A program made the translations under genes and the position numbers. This document shows positions 46,317-55,485 of a DNA stretch of 64,000 nt, in pieces. The DNA is taken from positions 6,220,001 to 6,284,000 of the forward strand of contig NZ_CP050022.2 of the NCBI RefSeq assembly GCF_011602485.2, written 5' to 3'. The stretch's first letter is position 1. Each line of letters opens with the position of its first letter. Source of the stretch: Bradyrhizobium sp. 1(2017) (GTDB lineage: Bacteria > Pseudomonadota > Alphaproteobacteria > Rhizobiales > Xanthobacteraceae). The notes under the pieces were generated by a model that searched no databases, was not told the DNA's origin, and worked only from the letters and a program-made list of their open reading frames with translations.

Positions 46317-46473
46317 TTATTCCCCCAAAGAGTTTCTTATTGAACCGCGGGCATTGTCGGCCAGCGCTCCCCTGAGATCAAGGATGTTGGGACTCGTGCA
46401 ACGATTGTGATCTCGCACCGCAGCGAGAGCGTGGTGCGGGATAGAAGCTCAATGCGCAACACTCTCTCCCCGC

Positions 46474-46507
46474 CATTCCGGGCGCGCGCCAGCGCGAGCC
46501 CGGAATG
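46474..46507. repeat. Dispersed palindrome, CCGGAATGACG family
   Basis: CATTCCGGGC and GCCCGGAATG form a 10-bp stem with an inner GC-rich loop, followed by ACGAG. It is a close relative of the copy at 8430. It lies between two minus-strand genes. Confidence 0.75.
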
Positions 46508-46561
46508 ACGAGAAAGCCTCACAATCTGTCAGAACGAGAGAATGTCACGCCGCTGGCAGCG

Positions 46562-47560
46562 CTATTCCGGCTTGATGTCGGCGGCCTTCACGATCGGCCA
46601 CCATTTCTCGGTCTCGGCCTTCTGGAAGGCCGCGAGGCTTGCGGGCGTCTGCTGATCGCGCGGCGGAATCTCCTGGCCCAGCTCGGTGAAGCGCTGCTTG
46701 ACCGCGGGATCGGCAAGCACGGTGACGATGGCCGCATTGAGCTTCGTGACGATCTCGCTCGGCGTGTTCTTCGGTGCCCAGATGCCGTGCCAGTAGGAAA
46801 TATAGAGCCCGGGCAGGCCCGCCTCGTCGACGGTCGGAATGTCGGGCGCAGATGCAAGCCGCGTCGGCGAGGTCACCGCGAACGCCTTGATCGCACCGCT
46901 TTTGGCATGCGCGAGCGAGTTCGACGCCTGGTCGAACATGATGTCGATCTGCCCGGCGACGAGGTCGATCATGGCCGGCCCGGCGCCGCGATAGGGCACG
47001 AACTGGAAGTCGGTGCCGGTCTTGCCCTTGAAGAAGACGCCGGCGACATGGGCGCCGGTGCCTGCCCCGGCGGTCCCCGCGGTGGCCTTGCCGGGATTGG
47101 CCTTCAGCCAGGCAATCAGCTCCTTGAGATTGTTCGCTTCGAGCGATTTTCGGCCGACGATGAGCTGCGTTCCCATCGCGATCATCGCAACCGGCTCGAA
47201 ATCGGCGACGACGTCATAGGGCAGCTTGAGGATCGCGCCGTTCAGCACATGGGTGCCCCAATGGCCGATGGTGATCGTGGTCCCGTCGGGCGTGGCGCGG
47301 GCAACGCGGGTACCGGCGATGCTGCCGGAGGCGCCGGCGACGTTCTCCACCACGACCGTGGTGTGCAGCTCGGCGGCGATGCGCTCGGACAGGATCCGCG
47401 CCAGCGTATCGGTCGGACCGCCCGCCGCGAACGGCACGATGAGGGTGATGGGGCGCGACGGAAACGGCTGGGCGTTGCCCGGCGCGGGCCAGGCCGCACA
47501 TCCGATCAACGCGCATATGACGATCGCACCGCCGCGCAATCCGGCCCACAGCCCCCGCAT
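46562..47560 (-). CDS. Tripartite tricarboxylate transporter binding protein (TctC/Bug family)
   Basis: A 332-residue periplasmic protein with a signal peptide ending GNAQ (residue ~31). PSRPITLIVPFAAGGPTDTLAR is the hallmark N-terminus, with VENVAGASGSIAGTRVAR, FVPYRGAGPAMIDLVAGQID and IPTVDEAGLPG following. Bug-type proteins bind carboxylates, amides or aromatic acids. No tctA or tctB gene is adjacent, which is common for this expanded family. The ligand is unknown. Confidence 0.9.
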   Translation of the reverse strand: MRGLWAGLRGGAIVICALIGCAAWPAPGNAQPFPSRPITLIVPFAAGGPTDTLARILSERIAAELHTTVVVENVAGASGSIAGTRVARATPDGTTITIGHWGTHVLNGAILKLPYDVVADFEPVAMIAMGTQLIVGRKSLEANNLKELIAWLKANPGKATAGTAGAGTGAHVAGVFFKGKTGTDFQFVPYRGAGPAMIDLVAGQIDIMFDQASNSLAHAKSGAIKAFAVTSPTRLASAPDIPTVDEAGLPGLYISYWHGIWAPKNTPSEIVTKLNAAIVTVLADPAVKQRFTELGQEIPPRDQQTPASLAAFQKAETEKWWPIVKAADIKPE

Positions 47561-47659
47561 CGGTCTCTCCCACCCCTTGTCGCCCGCATGTCGTCAGCGG
47601 GCTGGAGCCGGAGTGAACGCTGCCGGACGCACGGAGGCAAGCGGAAGATTGCCGAGCCG

Positions 47660-49996
47660 CTATCCGGCCGCCCGCCGCGGCGTCAGATTGGCGGCGCTGT
47701 CGGCCGGCGGCGCCGCGACATGCATCAGGATCGTCTGCGTCGCGGATGCGACCTGGATGCCGTTCTGCTGGAAACGCTGCTTCATGCGGCGGTTGAATTC
47801 GCGCTGAACCGGCCAGCGGCCGGCCTCGGTGCAGCGGATCTGGCCGACGATCGACACCATCGCGCCATCGACCTTGTCGACGCCCCAGAGCTCGAGATCG
47901 CCGCGGATCAGTGCACGGAACTCCGGCTCGTGCCGCATCTCGTCGACGATATCCTTGAGCATCTGGCCGGCGCGGTCGGTGTCTTCCTTGTAGGCGACGT
48001 TGACGCTGACGGAGGCATTGCCGGCGCCGCGGCTGGCATTGGTGATGGTCGTGACCGCGCTGAAGGGCACGATGTGCACGGCGCCGTCGCCGGCGCGCAG
48101 GCGGATGGTGCGGATCGAAACGTTCTCCACCACGCCCGACAGCCCCGACACGCTGACATTGTCGCCGACCTGCACCGTGTTCTCCAACAGCAAGAACAGC
48201 CCCGTGATGAGGTCCTGCACCAGCTTCTGCGAACCGAAGCCGATGGCAATGCCGACGATGCCGGCGCCCGCCAGCAGCGGAGCGACGTTGACGCCGATCT
48301 CGCTCAGCGCGGTGAGGCCGACGACGGTCCCTATCAGGCAGAGCAGCGCCGTGCGCAGCATCGGCTGGAAGGTGCGCAAGCGTGCGGCACGGGCATAGTG
48401 GCCGTCCCGGGACAGCGTATTGATCTGCCGATCCAGCAGTGCGTTGCTGGCTTCCCAGATCGCGGCTGCGATCAACACGGCAAGTCCGATCGTCACCACG
48501 GCCGAGATCAGCCGGCTGCCGATCTGGCCGCCATAGAACCAGACGATGGCGTCCACGCCCCATACTTCGAGCACGGCCACGAAGCCGATGAACGCGATCA
48601 CGCCGGATACGATCTTGCGCAGCATCGGCAGATAGCGGTTGGCGCGGATCTCGAGACCGGGAAAGCGCTGGAGGATCTCCGGCTTGATGCGGAAGCCGCG
48701 GTCGATCAGGCTCAGCGTCAGCATGATGGCGACGCGCGTGACCAGCGCTACCACGACCGTGCCGACGAAATACTGCAGGAGCAGCGAATAGCCGTTGCGG
48801 ATGTTGAGCGCCCACACCGCCCACAGGGCGAGATCGAGCGCGATGGCGAGATAGTGCCAGCCGCCGGCGATGCGGTTGCGCAGACGGGCCGCGATCCCCT
48901 GCCGTTCGGCGGGTGCACGGATGGCATCGGCGACCTGGCGGCGGCATTGCAGGATGATGACGACGATGAAGAGATGCACGACCAGCATCACCATGCGGAG
49001 CAGCGCGGCATAGCCCGCACGATGCAGTCCGAGCAGCAAGGCCACATTGGCAAAGGCGATGCCGGACACGCCGACCCCGACGATGCGGCGCGCCCAGATC
49101 TCGACATAGGCTGCGGTTTCGGCCCGAACCGGAAACAGGCCGAACGGCCCCGCCAGCGCCCGGATCACGCAGATCAGGCCGCGCGAGAACGCATAGGCAT
49201 TGACGACCGCGAGGATCACGAGGCGAACGGTCGTGGGCTCGCCGATCTCGGTCCCGAGCAGCGCCGTCGCGACACCGACGAAGAGGACCACCGGCAGCAG
49301 TTCGAGCGCGAGGCGCCCCAGCACGAAGGGCAGCCGCAGCATGACCTGCCAGACCCGCGCGAGACTGTGACGGCGCTTGTTCAGCTCGGGCGCGGGGGTC
49401 ACATCGGCGACTGACGACGGTGGATCTGCGATGGGCAACACCTGCGCCGGCAGGCGCGCGGTCTGCGGCACGCGTCCTTCCAGGAACGCGACCGGACGGC
49501 GGATCAGGCGGAAGATCACCCACTCGGCCGCAAGCGCGCAGCCGAGCACCAGCGCCAGCTTCCAGGCGATCTCGATCAGGAGATTGTAGGCCGCGGGATC
49601 GTTCGCGGTGCGCAGGAACCAGTAATAGAACGCCGGAAAGTGCGTGAGCGTCCGCGCGATGCTGGCGATCTCGCTCGAGATCGAACCGATCTCCTCGGAG
49701 ACTGTGAGCAGGAGCTGCGCACCGAGGCCGTCGGCCGAGAGCGGGATCGGCGATTTTGGCGCCGGCGCGGCGGGGGCAGGCTGCTGCTGGCCCGAGACAT
49801 TCGCAATTGCGCGCAGCGTATCGATCATCTGCGCGCGCTTCTTGTCGTCCTGCAGCGTGTCCAGCGCACGTCTGGCCTCGTCAGGCGACAGCGTGGCGGC
49901 GCTGCTGGCGGCCGGCGTCTCGGCGCGGGCGCCGCAGAGAGATGAGATCGCGAGGAAGAGAGCGGCGAAGAGCGCCGGGGCAAGCTTGTGCGACAC
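47660..49996 (-). CDS. Large MscS-type mechanosensitive channel (YbiO/MscM-like)
   Basis: A 778-residue inner-membrane protein with a signal peptide (ending ARAE), an Ala/Pro-rich periplasmic segment (~30-90) and about ten predicted helices. The MscS core starts near residue 560: the pore helix GAGIVGIAIGFGSQKLVQDLI, then the beta domain VQVGDNVSVSGLSGVVENVSIRT. Such channels open under membrane tension to release solutes during osmotic downshock. No operon partner is evident. Confidence 0.92.
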   Translation of the reverse strand: MSHKLAPALFAALFLAISSLCGARAETPAASSAATLSPDEARRALDTLQDDKKRAQMIDTLRAIANVSGQQQPAPAAPAPKSPIPLSADGLGAQLLLTVSEEIGSISSEIASIARTLTHFPAFYYWFLRTANDPAAYNLLIEIAWKLALVLGCALAAEWVIFRLIRRPVAFLEGRVPQTARLPAQVLPIADPPSSVADVTPAPELNKRRHSLARVWQVMLRLPFVLGRLALELLPVVLFVGVATALLGTEIGEPTTVRLVILAVVNAYAFSRGLICVIRALAGPFGLFPVRAETAAYVEIWARRIVGVGVSGIAFANVALLLGLHRAGYAALLRMVMLVVHLFIVVIILQCRRQVADAIRAPAERQGIAARLRNRIAGGWHYLAIALDLALWAVWALNIRNGYSLLLQYFVGTVVVALVTRVAIMLTLSLIDRGFRIKPEILQRFPGLEIRANRYLPMLRKIVSGVIAFIGFVAVLEVWGVDAIVWFYGGQIGSRLISAVVTIGLAVLIAAAIWEASNALLDRQINTLSRDGHYARAARLRTFQPMLRTALLCLIGTVVGLTALSEIGVNVAPLLAGAGIVGIAIGFGSQKLVQDLITGLFLLLENTVQVGDNVSVSGLSGVVENVSIRTIRLRAGDGAVHIVPFSAVTTITNASRGAGNASVSVNVAYKEDTDRAGQMLKDIVDEMRHEPEFRALIRGDLELWGVDKVDGAMVSIVGQIRCTEAGRWPVQREFNRRMKQRFQQNGIQVASATQTILMHVAAPPADSAANLTPRRAAG

Positions 49997-50253
49997 GCGG
50001 ATTCCCTGAAAAAAATGAATGCACCCGCGGTGTCGTGGCCGTCACCGCCGAAGCACATGCGTCATGTCGGATTGGTGTTATTCGCCCCGCGCCTGTGTCG
50101 GAAGTTGGCCTTTGAGACGACATTCTCTTGGCATTTGCCGCAATGCGAAGTTCGGGGAACCGCAACATCGGCGGCGCCGGACGCCAATGGACGAAGCCGC
50201 TTCGGCGAGGCGAAGGCCCGGGCAGCCACGTTCTTCGTGCCGTGTGGCCGGCC

Positions 50254-50283
50254 TGAATGGACGGTGTCTGAATGGACGGTGTG
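50254..50283. repeat. 15-bp tandem duplication
   Basis: TGAATGGACGGTGTC is followed directly by TGAATGGACGGTGTG. It is a single duplication with one mismatch; no function is evident. Confidence 0.6.
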
Positions 50284-50325
50284 GCGACCGGCGTGCCCTC
50301 GCGCACAGCCCTTGCGCAATTGCCT

Positions 50326-50357
50326 CCGTCATCCCGGGCATCGGCCCGGGATGACGG
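50326..50357. repeat. Dispersed palindrome, CCGGGATGACG family
   Basis: CCGTCATCCCGGG and CCCGGGATGACGG form a perfect 13-bp stem around a six-base loop, related to the copies at 8430, 21127 and 46474. Confidence 0.8.
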
Positions 50358-50752
50358 CGAGAAGGAGGAGGGGAAAGCAAAGACGTGAAAAGCGCTCGGC
50401 ACGGCGGCTTCGTCGCGGCCATCCGACACGATCGATGTGATGCAAAATACAGCGCCGGGAAGGTAGGGGCTTTGCCTCACTGATGCAGCCCGCTAAACCT
50501 TGACCCGGCGTGCCGTTCGCGGTTTTCGCCGCTATGCGATAGTCCGAACGAGCTCCATCGCACTTAACGCGGCTGGATTTGCGGAGGTGGAGTCATAGAC
50601 CTCCCCTTGCTCATGAGGTGGACGTTGCGTGTCGCTTGCTTGCGGCCACCCGTTATGCTCCTCCCGGGACATAAAACTGTCAAGCGGGATCGATGATCCG
50701 GCGGATCACATTTCAACGCGCGAGTTCCGCAAGCCAGTGGCATGGTGGCATC

Positions 50753-50926
50753 ATGCACGTGTTTTGCCCGACGTGTCAAATGGATTTCGTAAAATCAGCA
50801 ATAACATCAAGCCGCCGGCAAGCCGTTGATTTCACTATCTGCGGCTACTGTGCATGGGGTTGTTTTCGCATTTATCGTCGATGGCAGCTCCGGCTGACTC
50901 GAATTTGCCGAGCGACGGAGTTCTAG
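50753..50926 (+). CDS. Doubtful 57-residue frame with two CxxC pairs
   Basis: The frame begins MHVFCPTCQMDFVKSA and continues to ICGYCAWGC, giving CxxC-N24-CxxC, the spacing of a small zinc ribbon. A GGTGGCATC stretch precedes the ATG. It overlaps the end of the convergent patatin gene by four bases. The remaining residues look random, so this may be chance. Confidence 0.25.
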   Translation: MHVFCPTCQMDFVKSAITSSRRQAVDFTICGYCAWGCFRIYRRWQLRLTRICRATEF

Positions 50927-51960
50927 AGAAACATGTCTGCGAGATCGACCGTCGAGGACTTTCCGACGCGGTCGACGTTTCGCGTCAGCCAGCTTCGCGC
51001 CGCCGTACGGCCCTCGTCGCGCAGGCGGCACAACAGGCTCCATTCGGGGTGGAATTGCGTGGCCGTGCCGAGCTGCGACATCAGCTGGTCGTTGCCGATC
51101 CAATGCATGTACATGCGACTGTGCCTGGCGCTGTCGAGCTCGCCGTCGTCGATCAACCGGGTGGCGAAGGCGATCGCACGCATCTCGCGCATCAGGGACG
51201 AATTGAAGCTGATCTCGTTGATGCGGTGAAGGACGTCGGCCGCGCTCGTCGGCAGCTCGTCGCGCCGGATCGCCGTCACCTGCACGATGACGACGTCGTG
51301 GCTGCCCTTGCGATAGATCAGCGGATAGATCGCGGGATTGCCGAGATAGCCGCCATCCCAATAATGCTCGCCGTCGATCTCGACCGCCTGGAAATAGGGC
51401 GGCAGACAGGCCGAGGCCAGCACGGTCTCCGCGGTGAGATGCGGGCTCTGGAACACCTTGATCTTGCCGGTGCGGACGTTTGTGGCATTGAGAAACAGCG
51501 CTGGCGCATCGGGCGAGGAATTGAGCCGGTCGAAATCGACCACGCGCTGCAAGAGCGAGCGCAGCGGATTGAAATGGAAGGGATTGAGCAGGTTCGGCGG
51601 CAGCGTGTGCGTCAGCGTGTGGATGAAGGCGTGCACCGGATGATATTCCGGCGGCAGCTTGAGGGCCTGGATCCACTGGTTCAGCGGCGAGAGCAGATCG
51701 TACGCCATGTCCATGCGCGACACTTCGTACCAGAATGCGTGCAGGTTCTGCCGCGCCGCCTCCGCGCCTCCCTTCGCCATGCCGGAGGCCATCGCCACGG
51801 CGTTCATCGCGCCGGCGCTGGTGGCGCTGATCGCCTCGATCGCGAGCCGGCCATCCTCGAGCACCTGGTCGAGCACGCCCCAGACGAAGGCACCGTGCGC
51901 GCCGCCGCCCTGGAGGGCGAAGCTGACGTTCTTCCGGTTCGAGGTCCCGCTGACTGTCAC
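50923..51960 (-). CDS. Patatin-like phospholipase
   Basis: A 345-residue protein of the patatin/RssA-type family. The oxyanion glycines GGGAHG are at 18-23, the nucleophile Ser48 lies in ATSAG (the usual GxSxG with the first Gly changed to Ala), and the catalytic aspartate is in DGGY near residue 217. Such enzymes hydrolyse phospholipids or related acyl esters. Its start overlaps the stop of the polyphosphate kinase gene by 4 bases, so it is the last, translationally coupled member of a seven-gene operon that begins with ABC transporter genes. No signal peptide is seen, so it probably acts in the cytoplasm. Confidence 0.88.
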   Translation of the reverse strand: MTVSGTSNRKNVSFALQGGGAHGAFVWGVLDQVLEDGRLAIEAISATSAGAMNAVAMASGMAKGGAEAARQNLHAFWYEVSRMDMAYDLLSPLNQWIQALKLPPEYHPVHAFIHTLTHTLPPNLLNPFHFNPLRSLLQRVVDFDRLNSSPDAPALFLNATNVRTGKIKVFQSPHLTAETVLASACLPPYFQAVEIDGEHYWDGGYLGNPAIYPLIYRKGSHDVVIVQVTAIRRDELPTSAADVLHRINEISFNSSLMREMRAIAFATRLIDDGELDSARHSRMYMHWIGNDQLMSQLGTATQFHPEWSLLCRLRDEGRTAARSWLTRNVDRVGKSSTVDLADMFL

Positions 51961-52913
51961 CTTGCTCGTTTCCTGCCTCCCTTACCTCCCTTGTCTCCCT
52001 TGTCCCCCTTGCCCTCCTTCTCCAGCGCCTTGCGCACCTCGTCGAACTCCCGCAGCGAGGCCTTGTCGGCGCGTGGAAAGCGCAGGTCCAGCTTTTCCAA
52101 GGCAGCATTGATCACCGAGCCGATCACGACGCGCGCGAACCATTTGTGATCGGCCGGCACGACGTACCAGGGCGCGTGAGACGTCGCGGTGTGGCGCACG
52201 ATGTCCTGATAGACGGCCTGGTAGCGCGGCCACAGCGCGCGCTCCTTGATGTCGTCCATCGAGAACTTCCACTGCTTGGCCGGCTCCTCCAGCCGGTCGA
52301 GGAAGCGCTGGCGCTGCTCCTCCCTGGAGAGGTTGAGGAAGAATTTCAGCACCACGGTGCCGTTGCGGCAGAGATAGCGCTCGAAGGCCGAGATGTCCTC
52401 GAACCGCTCCTTCCAGATGTTCTTGGTGACGAGCTTCGGCGGCAGCTTCTCCTTGGCGAGGATCTCCGGATGCACGCGCGTCACCAGGCATTCCTCGTAA
52501 TGCGAGCGGTTGAAGATGCCGATATGGCCGCGCTCGGGCAGCGCGACGGCGTGGCGCCAGAGGAAGTCGTGGTCGAGCTCCTTACTGCTCGGCGCCTTGA
52601 AGGCATGGACCTCGCAGCCTTGCGGATTGATGCCCTCGAAGATCGCCTTGATCGCGCTGTCCTTGCCGCCGGCGTCCATGGCCTGGAACACGATCAGCAG
52701 CGACCAGCGATCCTGGGCGTAGAGCTTCTCCTGAAATTCGACGAGGCGCTTCTTGTTGGCCTCGAGGATCTCCTGCGCCTGCTCCTTGTCGAGATCGCCC
52801 TTCTCGTCAGTCTTGTGATCCTTGAGGCGAAACTTGCCGGAGCCGTCGTAGCGGAACGGCGTGATGTAGCGGTCGAGCTGTTCGGCGAGTGAATTGGACG
52901 GCTTCTTGCTCAT
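51957..52913 (-). CDS. ppk2: Polyphosphate kinase 2 family protein
   Basis: A 318-residue cytoplasmic kinase. Walker A is MDAGGKDS at residues 79-86; the Walker B region is GIFNRSHYEE, with the lid stretch VHPEILAKEKLPPK following. The NPQGCEVHAFKAP and HDFLWR stretches resemble class III PPK2 enzymes, which phosphorylate AMP and ADP using polyphosphate; the class is tentative. The C-terminus is rich in Lys, Gly and Asp (GKGDKGDKGGKGGRKRAR). It overlaps the LivM-type gene upstream and the patatin gene downstream by 4 bases each, so it is translationally coupled into the ABC operon. Confidence 0.92.
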   Translation of the reverse strand: MSKKPSNSLAEQLDRYITPFRYDGSGKFRLKDHKTDEKGDLDKEQAQEILEANKKRLVEFQEKLYAQDRWSLLIVFQAMDAGGKDSAIKAIFEGINPQGCEVHAFKAPSSKELDHDFLWRHAVALPERGHIGIFNRSHYEECLVTRVHPEILAKEKLPPKLVTKNIWKERFEDISAFERYLCRNGTVVLKFFLNLSREEQRQRFLDRLEEPAKQWKFSMDDIKERALWPRYQAVYQDIVRHTATSHAPWYVVPADHKWFARVVIGSVINAALEKLDLRFPRADKASLREFDEVRKALEKEGKGDKGDKGGKGGRKRAR

Positions 52914-53893
52914 GAGTTCGGGGATACCTTGCGTTGCGGCTTCAGTCGGTCGAGCACGCTACCAAGAATGCCCTTGGGAAGGAATATGATGAAGAGCACG
53001 AGCAGCACGCCGTAGACGAGGTTGTCCCAGCCGACCGCCTTGGTGCCGAAGCCGATGCGCAGGGTCTCCGCGAGCAGGATGGTGATGATGGCGCCGACGG
53101 TCGGGCCGAGGGAGACGAACAGGCCGCCGACGATCGCGGCGAACACCATCTGCAGCGACACCGCGATGCCGCTGACGGTGTCCGGCGTGATGAACATCTG
53201 GTACTGGCAGTAGATTGCGCCGGCGAGCGCGGTCATCAGCGCGCTGAGCAGCGTGATCTTCAGCTTCTCCGCGGTGACGTCGACGCCGGCCGCGGCCGCG
53301 GCGTCCTCGTCCTCCGAGATCGCCTCCAGCGCATAGCGGGCCATGCTGCGGTCGACCCAGTGCCAGACCACGATGCCGAACAGCCAGACGGCGAGCGCGA
53401 TCAGATACCACGTCGTCTTGTCGTCGAATTGCAGCGCCAGCAGCCTGTTGCCGGACGCGCGGTTCGGCGTGTAGCCGAGCGAGCCGCCAGTATAGTCGCG
53501 CGTCGCGGTGATGACCTGCAGCACGATGCCGGACAGCGCCAGCGTCACCAGAACGAAATAGTGCCCAGTGATGCGGAAGCGAAAGCAGGGATAGCCGACG
53601 ATCAGCGCCAGCGCGCCGGCCGCGACCATGCTGATGGGAATGCCGATCCAGGGCGACAGGCCGAGGTGATTCCACAGAAGTGCCGTGACATAGGCACCGA
53701 TCCCCATGAAGCCGCCGTGGCCGAGCGAGACGAGGCCGAACCGCCCCATCATCGACCACGACGTGTAGGCGAACGACCAGATCAGGATCAGCACCAGGAT
53801 GTGCAGATGATAGGGATCGCGATAGACGAACGGCAGCGCGACCAGCGCCGCCAATCCGATCCCCCACGCCGCAAGCCGCCCCTGCCCCATCAT
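52910..53893 (-). CDS. Branched-chain amino-acid-type ABC permease, LivM family
   Basis: A 327-residue inner-membrane permease with about nine helices. GRFGLVSLGHGGFMGIGAYVTALL is the LivM hallmark near residue 50, and RITGHYFVLVTLALSG supports it. Its start overlaps the LivH stop (ATGA) and its stop overlaps the ppk2 start (ATGA). Together with LivH it forms the membrane channel of this system. Confidence 0.92.
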   Translation of the reverse strand: MMGQGRLAAWGIGLAALVALPFVYRDPYHLHILVLILIWSFAYTSWSMMGRFGLVSLGHGGFMGIGAYVTALLWNHLGLSPWIGIPISMVAAGALALIVGYPCFRFRITGHYFVLVTLALSGIVLQVITATRDYTGGSLGYTPNRASGNRLLALQFDDKTTWYLIALAVWLFGIVVWHWVDRSMARYALEAISEDEDAAAAAGVDVTAEKLKITLLSALMTALAGAIYCQYQMFITPDTVSGIAVSLQMVFAAIVGGLFVSLGPTVGAIITILLAETLRIGFGTKAVGWDNLVYGVLLVLFIIFLPKGILGSVLDRLKPQRKVSPNS

Positions 53894-54771
53894 CGGCGCC
53901 TCGCCAGGAGGCCCGCGGGCCGGATGAACATCATGACGATGAAGAACGCGAAGGCGAGCACATAGCCCCATTCGAGATCGGAGAACAGCCCGCCGAGCGA
54001 GATGATCTCGGCGAACACGAAGGCGGCGATGAAGCCGCCGATGAAATTGCCGAGGCCGCCGAGCACGCAGATCAGGAAGGTGATCGGCCCGAAGGAGAGG
54101 CCGACGAAGGGATGCACGTCGTATTGCAGCACCAGAAGGCACGCGGCGAGCCCGGCCAGCGCACCGCCGAGCGCGGAGGTGATGATGTAGATCCGCCTGG
54201 TGTCGACACCCATCAGCGCCATGATCTGCCGGTCCTGCGAGATGGCGCGGATCGCGGTGCCGGTGAAGGTCCGCGTCATGAACAGATAGACCGCAATCAT
54301 ACCGACCAGCGCGGCTAGGAACGACAGGAGCCGTGCGTAGCTGAAGTTCATGTCGCCGAAGGCGAGCACCGGCAGGCGGATGCCGAGATTGCGGAAGTCG
54401 ATGCCGAAGGCGACGGTGGCAAAGCTCTGCAGCACGAACAGCACGCCGCCGGTCGCGAGCAGCTGGTTGATCGGCGGCGCGGTGAGCAGCGGCGCGATCA
54501 CGAGGTAGTGCAGCGCCGCGCCGAGCAGTGCGACCAGCAGGATGGTGAGTGGCGCGGCGACGAAATAGCTGACGCCGTAATACTGCACCATGAAGTACAT
54601 GGCGTACATGCCGATCATCACCAGCTCGGCATAACAAATCCAGGTCACGTCGATGACGCCGAAGATCAGGTTGAGCCCGAGCGCGAGCAGCGCCAGCACG
54701 CCGCCGAGCAGGATGCCGTTGATCACGGCCTCCAGCAGGTAGATGTCGAAGACGTCCAGAAATGCCTGCAT
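53890..54771 (-). CDS. Branched-chain amino-acid-type ABC permease, LivH family
   Basis: A 293-residue inner-membrane permease. VINGILLGGVLALLALGLNLIFGVIDVTWICYAE is the LivH N-terminus, with a WICYAELVM stretch where most members have an N-L-A-H-G motif. The C-terminal FIGGFIAAFVFAEI and LLARRR tail fit the family. It follows the LivF-type ATPase gene by seven bases. Confidence 0.92.
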   Translation of the reverse strand: MQAFLDVFDIYLLEAVINGILLGGVLALLALGLNLIFGVIDVTWICYAELVMIGMYAMYFMVQYYGVSYFVAAPLTILLVALLGAALHYLVIAPLLTAPPINQLLATGGVLFVLQSFATVAFGIDFRNLGIRLPVLAFGDMNFSYARLLSFLAALVGMIAVYLFMTRTFTGTAIRAISQDRQIMALMGVDTRRIYIITSALGGALAGLAACLLVLQYDVHPFVGLSFGPITFLICVLGGLGNFIGGFIAAFVFAEIISLGGLFSDLEWGYVLAFAFFIVMMFIRPAGLLARRR

Positions 54772-54777
54772 GCCCCC

Positions 54778-55482
54778 TCACACCCCGAGATACGCTTCCT
54801 TGACCGTGTCGCTCGCCAGCATCTCGGCCGAGGTGCCGGACGCCCTGATCGTACCCGCCTCGATCAGATAGGCGCGGTCGACTACTTTCAGCACCTGCTG
54901 CACGTTCTGCTCGACGATCAGCACGGTCAGTCCGCTGGCGCGGATCCGCTTCACCAGCTCGAACACCTGCTGCACCACGACCGGCGCGAGGCCCGCCGAG
55001 GGCTCGTCGAGCAGCAGCAGCTTCGGATTGGACATCAGCGCGCGGCCGATGGCGCACATCTGCTGCTCGCCGCCGGACATTGTGCCGGCCATCTGATGCC
55101 GCCGCTCCTTCAGGCGCGGAAACAGGTCGAACACGACGTCGAGCCGTTCGGCATATTGCCCGCGCGCCTCCTTCATGAAGGCGCCCATCTTGAGATTGTC
55201 GTCCACCGTGAGCTGCGGGAACAGCCGGCGGTTCTCCGGCACATGGGCGATGCCGAGGCTGACGATCTTGTGCGAGGGCGTCGCCACGACGTCGACGCCT
55301 TCCATCCTGATCGTGCCGCGCGAGGGCCGGATCAGGCCGGAGATGACGCGCATCAGGGTGGTCTTGCCGGCACCGTTGGGGCCGATGACGCCGACGGCTT
55401 CGCCGGCCTTGACGTCGAGATTGACGTCGAACAGCGCCTGGAACGTACCATAGCCGGCATTGACGCCGCGGAGCTCCAGCAT
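54778..55482 (-). CDS. ABC transporter ATPase, LivF family
   Basis: A 234-residue ATPase of standard LivF length. Walker A GPNGAGKTT, signature MSGGEQQM, Walker [14 protein letters not shown] and H-loop VEQNVQQ are all canonical. It pairs with the LivG-type subunit encoded immediately upstream (3-base gap). Confidence 0.94.
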   Translation of the reverse strand: MLELRGVNAGYGTFQALFDVNLDVKAGEAVGVIGPNGAGKTTLMRVISGLIRPSRGTIRMEGVDVVATPSHKIVSLGIAHVPENRRLFPQLTVDDNLKMGAFMKEARGQYAERLDVVFDLFPRLKERRHQMAGTMSGGEQQMCAIGRALMSNPKLLLLDEPSAGLAPVVVQQVFELVKRIRASGLTVLIVEQNVQQVLKVVDRAYLIEAGTIRASGTSAEMLASDTVKEAYLGV

Positions 55483-55485
55483 CGG

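Larger units (their letters stand above)
49997..50922. other. Long intergenic region with repeats and one doubtful small frame
   Basis: About 925 bases without a convincing gene. It contains a 15-bp tandem duplication (50254-50283), a CCGTCATCCCGGG palindrome (50326-50357) and, near the right end, a cysteine-rich small frame (50753-50926). The longer frames on both strands overlap each other and have no recognisable products. Confidence 0.5.

Noticed and set aside
46505..49414. A 969-codon plus-strand frame across the TctC-type and MscS-type genes
   Set aside because: Composition is the Asp/Arg/Gly/His-rich pattern of antisense shadows, and two well-supported genes occupy the other strand.
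49881..50480. A 199-codon minus-strand frame upstream of the MscS-type gene
   Set aside because: It overlaps other frames, covers a palindrome and tandem duplication, and shows no recognisable family or ribosome binding site.
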